Shown here: piece by piece, positions 7,323-11,476 of the stretch
Position numbering within the stretch: the stretch's first letter is position 1
Layout: every line of letters starts with the position of its first letter
Assembly (NCBI GenBank): GCA_964483985.1
Contig: CAZADS010000073.1
Coordinates: forward strand, 1 to 11,476
Source: CAZADS01 sp964483985
Lineage (GTDB): Bacteria; Pseudomonadota; Alphaproteobacteria; Thalassobaculales; Thalassobaculaceae
DNA: 11,476 bases
Reading direction: 5' to 3'
Notes under the pieces: generated by a model
What the model saw: only the letters and a program-made list of their open reading frames with translations
Databases searched by the model: none
Told to the model about the DNA's origin: nothing
Position numbers and translations under genes: made by a program

Positions 7323-8516
7323 TTACGATTTCGGTTTAAAGGACTCCGGAGCTAACCATCCAAATGCTAAACCAATACCTACTAACAGAACTGCCGAAAG
7401 ATAAAGCGCTGTATTGGGGCCTTCTATATCCACGATAATACCCAATAAAATTGGTCCAACTACATAGCCAATATCGCCCACCATGCGAAAAGCGCTCATA
7501 GCCGAAGCATTCATCCCAGGCGGTGCTGAATCTGCTGCGTAAGCAGCAGGCGCCGCGCCGCCTATAGAAGAGGCAATCCCCCATAGGGCATTGGCGGCAG
7601 TAAACCAAAGAAAAGAGTCTGCAGTCGCAAATAATATAAAAGAAGCTCCTGTGATGATGGTCGCTGGTACAATTACTGCTTTCCTGCCCCATCTATCGGC
7701 TACAATGCCCGCAGGGTAGATGGCGACTAGGCCAAGCACGCTTCCGATTGCAATGGCCATTCCTATTTCGTCGTATTCCAACTTAATACGAAAACTCCCT
7801 ATGATAGGAACTATATTAAAAAGGCCTCCCGTCCTAGTAAGAGCATTTATCAAAGCGATTCCGCTAACCAGAACAAACCCAATTTTGGACCAAAGTAAAT
7901 TTAGTTGGGAGAGAAGTGGCGGAAGCCCCAAATCTTTTTGTTCTAGCGCTCGAGCCAAATGCCGAGTTTCTTCTACGGCAAATAGTGCAACTGAACCGGC
8001 GATCAAACTAGCGAATGCGCAAAACCAAAAAGGAGCAGTTAACCCATAAGTCTGCGCTAATATTCCACCAGGTAGCGGGCCGATACCAACGGCGAAAATA
8101 AATGCGCCTTGGTAAATAGCAATAACGCGGCCACGGCGTTCTGGAGTAGTTATATCAGCTAACACGACAGTCCCAGTTGTTACAATCATGCCAGCTCCGA
8201 CCCCGGCAACAAAACGCGCTACTAAAAATTCAGGGTAGGCATCCGCATATACGCTCCAAAAATTTCCAAGCGCTGACATAAGACCTCCCATCGCTAAAGC
8301 GGGGCGTCGGCCCCATTTATCGGAGATTTGTCCCGACGGTATAGCCATTATAAAACGTGCTAATCCGTATGCTGCAATTGCCATTCCGATTGCGGTACCA
8401 GATACTCCAAAAGTGTCGGCATAGAGCGGCAAGGAAGGCACCATGGCGCCGAAGCCAAGTTGATTGGCAAAAATTAGCACGCACATCCAAATAAGCACGC
8501 GGTTTTCAATATGCAT
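7323..8516 (-). CDS. MFS transporter, DHA1 drug-efflux type
   Basis: A 397-residue inner-membrane protein of about twelve helices. Motif A appears in both halves: GQISDKWGRR (62-71) between helices 2 and 3, and GIVADRWGRK (270-279) between helices 8 and 9. RFVAGVGAG (101-109) fits motif B, and GPLPGGILAQTYG (from 146) fits the antiporter motif C of the 12-helix DHA1 exporters, so proton-driven export is likelier than uptake; the substrate is unknown. The ATG at 8516 has no strong ribosome site, though the stretch before it contains CTCGAG. The gene converges on the lactonase with a 59-base gap and diverges from the DHA2 pump gene, sharing the 297-base spacer with it. Its inverted orientation, next to the lactonase's orphan start signal, hints that it was inserted or inverted into an older plus-strand operon. 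Confidence 0.88.
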   Translation of the reverse strand: MHIENRVLIWMCVLIFANQLGFGAMVPSLPLYADTFGVSGTAIGMAIAAYGLARFIMAIPSGQISDKWGRRPALAMGGLMSALGNFWSVYADAYPEFLVARFVAGVGAGMIVTTGTVVLADITTPERRGRVIAIYQGAFIFAVGIGPLPGGILAQTYGLTAPFWFCAFASLIAGSVALFAVEETRHLARALEQKDLGLPPLLSQLNLLWSKIGFVLVSGIALINALTRTGGLFNIVPIIGSFRIKLEYDEIGMAIAIGSVLGLVAIYPAGIVADRWGRKAVIVPATIITGASFILFATADSFLWFTAANALWGIASSIGGAAPAAYAADSAPPGMNASAMSAFRMVGDIGYVVGPILLGIIVDIEGPNTALYLSAVLLVGIGLAFGWLAPESFKPKS

Positions 8517-8594
8517 TTTGGTTTATAATTTTCTCGAGGAAGGTTGATATAAGCGTTTTCACCTTAAAAAATAGAGCGTCGATATGTTTTTATA

Positions 8595-8612
8595 ACTAAT
8601 GTAAAAATTAGT
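8595..8612. promoter_or_regulatory. Inverted repeat ACTAAT-N6-ATTAGT in the divergent spacer
   Basis: Perfect 6-bp arms (8595-8600 and 8607-8612) around GTAAAA. It lies about 80 bases ahead of the minus-strand MFS start, in the 8517-8813 spacer that has no supportable gene. The ACTA...TAGT core recurs in the dyad at 8727-8752 with a different spacing, so the two could be related sites for one regulator. AT-rich DNA makes chance symmetry fairly likely. Confidence 0.3.
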
Positions 8613-8628
8613 CGCTCTTAATTTAGGT

Positions 8629-8649
8629 TTTTAAATTATGGGTTTAAAA
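8629..8649. repeat. AT-rich inverted repeat TTTTAAA-N7-TTTAAAA
   Basis: Perfect 7-bp arms (8629-8635 and 8643-8649) around TTATGGG in the middle of the divergent MFS spacer. The arms consist only of A and T, so this is weak evidence of a binding site; it could equally be an easily melted region near the promoters. Confidence 0.2.
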
Positions 8650-8685
8650 CAGATTTTCACATAGGTTAAATGTATCTAAATTCGG

Positions 8686-8691
8686 TTGACA
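8686..8691 (+). promoter_or_regulatory. Candidate -35 box (TTGACA) for the DHA2 pump gene
   Basis: A perfect TTGACA, 122 bases ahead of the DHA2 ATG. No convincing -10 follows at 16-18 bases (the region reads TCAGATCC), while TATCAT at 8699-8704 is only 7 bases away, too close. It is the best promoter-like box in the spacer, but only half a promoter. Confidence 0.25.
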
Positions 8692-8726
8692 GGTAGGCTA
8701 TCATGAATCAGATCCTTAAAAAGGTA

Positions 8727-8752
8727 TTAGAACACTAATTTGGTAGTGCTAA
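8727..8752. promoter_or_regulatory. Interrupted dyad ahead of the DHA2 pump gene
   Basis: TTAG-AA-CACTA (8727-8737) pairs with TAGTG-CTAA (8744-8752), apart from the two-base AA bulge, around a 6-base centre. Its edge is 61 bases before the DHA2 ATG and about 35 bases downstream of the TTGACA box, a fitting position for an operator or leader hairpin. A tiny frame with an AGG ahead of it, 8703-8738 (MNQILKKVLEH), ends inside the dyad. Confidence 0.35.
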
Positions 8753-8813
8753 ATATCAATTATTAACTGTATACGGATGAGCTTTCTCTATATTTTCCTC
8801 ATAACGGGCTATA

Positions 8814-10328
8814 ATGACTGGAACCATCGCAACTGTGGATCTAAGCAGAGGAAATCGGTTCTTGCTATTGGTGACAATGGCGGGAACTACGATGTTGTAT
8901 TCCCTAACCATGACGTTGGTTAACATCACTCTACCTCAACTGCAGGGTGCGATGTCTGCTAGTCAAGATCAGATTTCCTGGGTGGTGACATTAAATGTTT
9001 TAGCAACGGCAATAGCTACGCCATTAACCGGATCTCTTGTGGCCATATTTGGGACGCGTTCGGTTTTGGTTTTCTGCAGTGGCAGTTTCACTCTCGCTAC
9101 GATTGCCTGTGGTTTGGCAGATTCTTTGGAATCGTTATTATTTTTTAGAGTGCTGCAGGGAGCCGCTGGCGCCCCCCTTGTTCCTTTGTCGCATTCTACT
9201 CTTTTGCAGAATTATCCGCGCGAAATGCATGCGAAAGCTAATAGTATTTATGGTATCGCTGTCGTTCTTGGGCCTGCCTTAGCGCCATCGTTGGGAGGAT
9301 ATCTTTCTGAAATTTATGATTGGCGGTGGACATTTTTTATGATGGTACCCCTAGGAATTCTGGCAGTTTTCGGTAACTTACGGTACGTAAGTGATGGGGG
9401 AAGAGATTCGGGAGCTCGTTTTGACTATCTTGGTTTTACTCTCTTTTCCTTAGCAGTGGTTTGCCTGCAGTTAGTATTAGATCAAGGAGAGGGTGAAGGC
9501 TGGTTTGAGTCTTTGTACATTCTTACACTAGTCTCCTTTATGGCTGCTGCATTTTATATGTTTATAGCTAATTCTTTCTTTGCTCAAAAACCCTATATAA
9601 ACCCGAAAATTTTTCTGAATCGCAACTACGTAATCGGTGTATTTCTCTGCTTTATATATGGTTCCTTGAACTACACACCATTAGTATTATTGCCATCGAT
9701 GTTGCAGAATTTAAAGGGTTATCCAGATCTTCTCATAGGTTGGGTTTTAGCCATGCGTGGGTTTGGTATGGTCATTGGGTTCTTTTTCGCTGCTCGAATG
9801 GGGCGTATGGATCCGAGGGTTGGAATGGTTTTAGGAATGGGATGCATTGGCCTTAGTGGTTGGATGATGAGCCATTATGACCTGAATGTTACACTATTTG
9901 CCGTTTCTTGGGCCAGTTTGGTACAAGGTATCGGTTGCGGAGTGCTATGGGTGCCTCTCGCTGTGATTACTTTTTCAACCTTACCATTAAATCTTTTTCC
10001 GGAAGCGTCAGCATTTTTCCACTTATTGAGAAGTTTGGGAACCAGTGTTTTCGTGGCTTTATCTATTACTTTATTAATGAGAACTTCGAAAATTAGTTAT
10101 TCTGAAATGACAGAGGCTTTGAGTCCTTTTGATGAGCGACTCCGGTATCCGAATGTTGTTGGCGATGGTGTATTGGATTGGACAGAAAATTTTGGGCGAT
10201 TATCGGCTGAAATAGATCGTCAGTCGATGATGATAGGGTACGATAATGCTTTTTATTTTTATGCTTTAACATGTTTGATGGCACTCCCTGTATTGTGTTT
10301 GGTGAAAATGAAGTCTCGAACAAATTAG
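8814..10328 (+). CDS. MFS transporter, DHA2 family (EmrB/QacA-like, 14 helices)
   Basis: A 504-residue inner-membrane protein, the usual length for the 14-helix DHA2 branch. Family marks are VNITLPQLQGAM near 36-47, SWVVTLNVLATAIATPLTG near 55-73 and the motif C region LGPALAPSLGG (152-162) followed by DWRWTFFMMVPLG. Proton-driven export of drugs, toxic metabolites or a pathway intermediate is the likely role. EmrB proteins of Gram-negative bacteria normally work with a periplasmic adaptor (EmrA) encoded beside them; none lies on either side here, so the partner is elsewhere or absent. ATG 8814 lacks a good ribosome site (ATAACGGGCT precedes it); TATAAT at 8810-8815 overlaps the start codon, probably by chance. 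A 9-bp inverted repeat begins on the base after the stop codon. Confidence 0.88.
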   Translation: MTGTIATVDLSRGNRFLLLVTMAGTTMLYSLTMTLVNITLPQLQGAMSASQDQISWVVTLNVLATAIATPLTGSLVAIFGTRSVLVFCSGSFTLATIACGLADSLESLLFFRVLQGAAGAPLVPLSHSTLLQNYPREMHAKANSIYGIAVVLGPALAPSLGGYLSEIYDWRWTFFMMVPLGILAVFGNLRYVSDGGRDSGARFDYLGFTLFSLAVVCLQLVLDQGEGEGWFESLYILTLVSFMAAAFYMFIANSFFAQKPYINPKIFLNRNYVIGVFLCFIYGSLNYTPLVLLPSMLQNLKGYPDLLIGWVLAMRGFGMVIGFFFAARMGRMDPRVGMVLGMGCIGLSGWMMSHYDLNVTLFAVSWASLVQGIGCGVLWVPLAVITFSTLPLNLFPEASAFFHLLRSLGTSVFVALSITLLMRTSKISYSEMTEALSPFDERLRYPNVVGDGVLDWTENFGRLSAEIDRQSMMIGYDNAFYFYALTCLMALPVLCLVKMKSRTN

Positions 10329-10364
10329 ACGTGGTATAAAAAACCTGTCTGGAAAATACCACGT
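10329..10364. repeat. Long-loop inverted repeat directly after the DHA2 stop codon
   Basis: ACGTGGTAT (10329-10337) and ATACCACGT (10356-10364) are perfect 9-bp arms around an 18-base centre. The right arm lies within CCACGTGG (10359-10366), itself an 8-bp palindrome. No T-run follows (GGCTAGTTTGGC), so it is not a standard intrinsic terminator. It may stabilise the 3' end of the pump mRNA, or act as an operator for the Rieske operon, whose start is 57 bases downstream. This is the strongest GC-containing dyad in the window. Confidence 0.5.
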
Positions 10365-10421
10365 GGCTAGTTTGGCAACTCTTCGATAAGATGGTGATTA
10401 AGTTATTAAGGGAATATTTAA

Positions 10422-10787
10422 ATGCAGACGGTTCGTATCGGGGCGGTTAAGGATTTTGATGATCCTGGTAAACGAGTAGTTGTAGTAGATGATGAAGAAA
10501 TCGGTGTTTTTCGAATTGGGGGTGAGTTTTTTGCGTGGCGTAATGTGTGCCCGCACCAAGGAGGGCCAGTCTGTCAAGGGCGCGTGTATCCTTTAGTTCA
10601 AGAGAATATTGATGCTGATATGAAAAGCTATGGGCGTATATATGACGAAAAAAAAGTTAATATAGTTTGCCCGTGGCATGGATTAGAATTTGATATACGC
10701 ACTGGCAAACATCCAGGAACCGTTAAATTGGCCTTAGAGCCAGCAAAGGTACAAATTGAAGCAGGAGAAGTTTATGTCATCGTCTGA
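10422..10787 (+). CDS. Rieske [2Fe-2S] ferredoxin-like protein
   Basis: A 121-residue single-domain, cytosolic iron-sulfur protein. The ligands are C43 and H45 in CPHQGGP, and C83 and H86 in CPWHGLEFD, followed by TGKHPG as is usual for Rieske ferredoxins. The two ligand loops are separated by 37 residues, about twice the roughly 17 common in ferredoxins of the BphF type; the extra part (about 50-82) is charged and Tyr-rich. Such proteins pass electrons to oxygenases or reductases, but no oxygenase subunit or reductase is visible in the window. AAGGGA (10408-10413) lies 8 bases before the ATG. The next gene starts inside this one, a 14-base overlap, so the two are translated together. Confidence 0.9.
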   Translation: MQTVRIGAVKDFDDPGKRVVVVDDEEIGVFRIGGEFFAWRNVCPHQGGPVCQGRVYPLVQENIDADMKSYGRIYDEKKVNIVCPWHGLEFDIRTGKHPGTVKLALEPAKVQIEAGEVYVIV

Positions 10788-11187
10788 GAAAAATGGATGC
10801 TATTTAGAGTTTCAGCATGCCCGAGGCCTTGAGAATGATCCGTATGGAGCGATTGAATGTGTTGCAGAAATGATATGGGAACGCGCAGAATATGCTCTAA
10901 AAACTGGAGAGGTGTCCCGTATTTCTGACGAAGCTGTAACCCAGTTAATGACAACCGCTATAAAACTATATGCGGCTAAAGTGGATGGAGAAGAGCGAAC
11001 ATTCAGACCATTACTAGGGCACTACGATGAAGTGGTAAGCCCAACGGAAGCTTTGACCTCAGTGACTGAAATACTGCGTGCTTTGCGCCTTGGTCCAATG
11101 GAGTTTGGTCTTTGGTCAAGGCGTAGACCCGAAGATTATCACGAGACAGACCATTCGAAAATAAATGTAGTCGGATATTCAAAATAA
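10774..11187 (+). CDS. Unrecognised 137-residue protein of the Rieske/amidohydrolase operon
   Basis: I do not recognise the family. The protein is soluble, without signal or membrane segments, and has one Cys near the N-terminus (NGCYLEF). The middle part (about 25-100) looks mainly helical, with IECVAEMIWERAEYALKTG and TQLMTTAIKLYAAKVDGEE; the C-terminal part is basic and then polar (FGLWSRRRPEDYHETDHS). ATG 10774 is chosen because AGGAG (10763-10767) lies 6 bases before it; an in-frame TTG at 10756 is less likely. It overlaps the Rieske gene by 14 bases and precedes the amidohydrolase gene by 25 bases, so it probably works with both, for example as a small subunit or assembly partner. That role is inferred from context only. 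Confidence 0.8.
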   Translation: MSSSEKNGCYLEFQHARGLENDPYGAIECVAEMIWERAEYALKTGEVSRISDEAVTQLMTTAIKLYAAKVDGEERTFRPLLGHYDEVVSPTEALTSVTEILRALRLGPMEFGLWSRRRPEDYHETDHSKINVVGYSK

Positions 11188-11212
11188 AGATGACACAATT
11201 TTGGAGGTTGGG

Positions 11213-11476
11213 ATGGATGCCACCGTCATTCAGGCTAAAGATCATCCGGTTCAAGAATTAAACACATATACGGATACCCGGGATTATCTTGTCCACGCTC
11301 GAAAAGATGCAAAGCGTAAGGGATTTTCGGACTGGCTTATTATAGATATCGATGCTCACCATGTTGAAAGCGTTAGTTGGGCCGAGGTTACATCCTATAT
11401 AGAGGACCCAGTCGTAAGGCATCAGGCAACAATGTATCAAGCAGAGCGTGTGGGTGCGCCTCCATATGGTTTAAAC
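11213..11476 (+). CDS. Amidohydrolase-family protein, N-terminal part (cut by the window edge)
   Basis: The frame opens at ATG 11213, 5 bases after GGAGG (11203-11207), and stays open for 88 codons to the last base. Residues 43-53 read IIDIDAHHVES, whose D-x-H-x-x-E pattern (D47, H49, E52) is the first metal-site strand of amidohydrolase_2-type TIM-barrel hydrolases and decarboxylases, where it usually reads D-S-H-x-x-E. The 40 residues before it form an N-terminal extension. The remaining metal ligands and the active site lie outside the window, so the reaction (hydrolysis or decarboxylation) cannot be told. A second ATG at 11217 is in another frame and stops quickly. Third gene of the Rieske operon. 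Confidence 0.75.
   Translation, partial: MDATVIQAKDHPVQELNTYTDTRDYLVHARKDAKRKGFSDWLIIDIDAHHVESVSWAEVTSYIEDPVVRHQATMYQAERVGAPPYGLN

Noticed and set aside
8810..8815. TATAAT overlapping the DHA2 start codon
   Set aside because: No -35 box at the right distance, and it would place the transcript start inside the gene.
1..11476. CRISPR arrays, tRNA genes, insertion sequences, phage or defence genes
   Set aside because: Looked for on both strands; no spaced direct repeats, tRNA-like folds, transposase or nuclease motifs were seen.

Overview
The window looks like chromosomal DNA of an alphaproteobacterium, possibly a marine or soil heterotroph. The pointers are the gene content (a dimethylglycine/sarcosine dehydrogenase-like flavoprotein fused to a GcvT domain, an SMP-30 lactonase, many MFS permeases), clearly AT-rich spacers with moderately AT-rich genes, and compact packing. 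This lineage call is an inference from gene style; there is no rRNA or marker gene here. I see no tRNA, rRNA, CRISPR array, transposase, integrase or phage gene, and no transcription factor gene.

Layout, left to right. (1) 98-1662: a plus-strand pair, a class III PLP aminotransferase of the glutamate-1-semialdehyde aminomutase type and a 79-residue helical protein of unknown role, 14 bases apart. (2) 1893-3125: an MFS permease of the MCT/OFA-like kind, its upstream spacer holding a clean dyad (1826-1841). It converges on a small disordered minus-strand protein (3146-3397). (3) 3654-6125: the 823-residue FAD oxidoreductase/GcvT fusion, with a perfect 16-bp palindrome (3540-3555) in its upstream spacer. 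(4) 6295-7263: an SMP-30/gluconolactonase-family enzyme whose stop codon sits inside what looks like the start signal of a missing downstream gene. (5) 7323-8516 (minus): a DHA1-type MFS drug-efflux-like permease, and 8814-10328 (plus): a DHA2/EmrB-type MFS pump. They diverge from a 297-base spacer that holds three inverted repeats and a TTGACA box. (6) 10422 to the right edge: a tight operon of a Rieske ferredoxin-like protein, an unrecognised 137-residue protein that overlaps it by 14 bases, and the first 88 codons of an amidohydrolase cut by the window edge.

Together the genes suggest small-molecule catabolism: uptake (MFS), removal or transfer of amino groups and N-methyl groups (aminotransferase, flavoprotein), lactone or ester hydrolysis (SMP-30), redox chemistry with ring or amide hydrolysis (Rieske plus amidohydrolase), and export (two efflux-type MFS proteins). 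The sequence does not show that they form one pathway. Strand switches and dedicated spacers suggest at least five separate transcription units. The least explained part is the Rieske / unknown / amidohydrolase operon at the right end.
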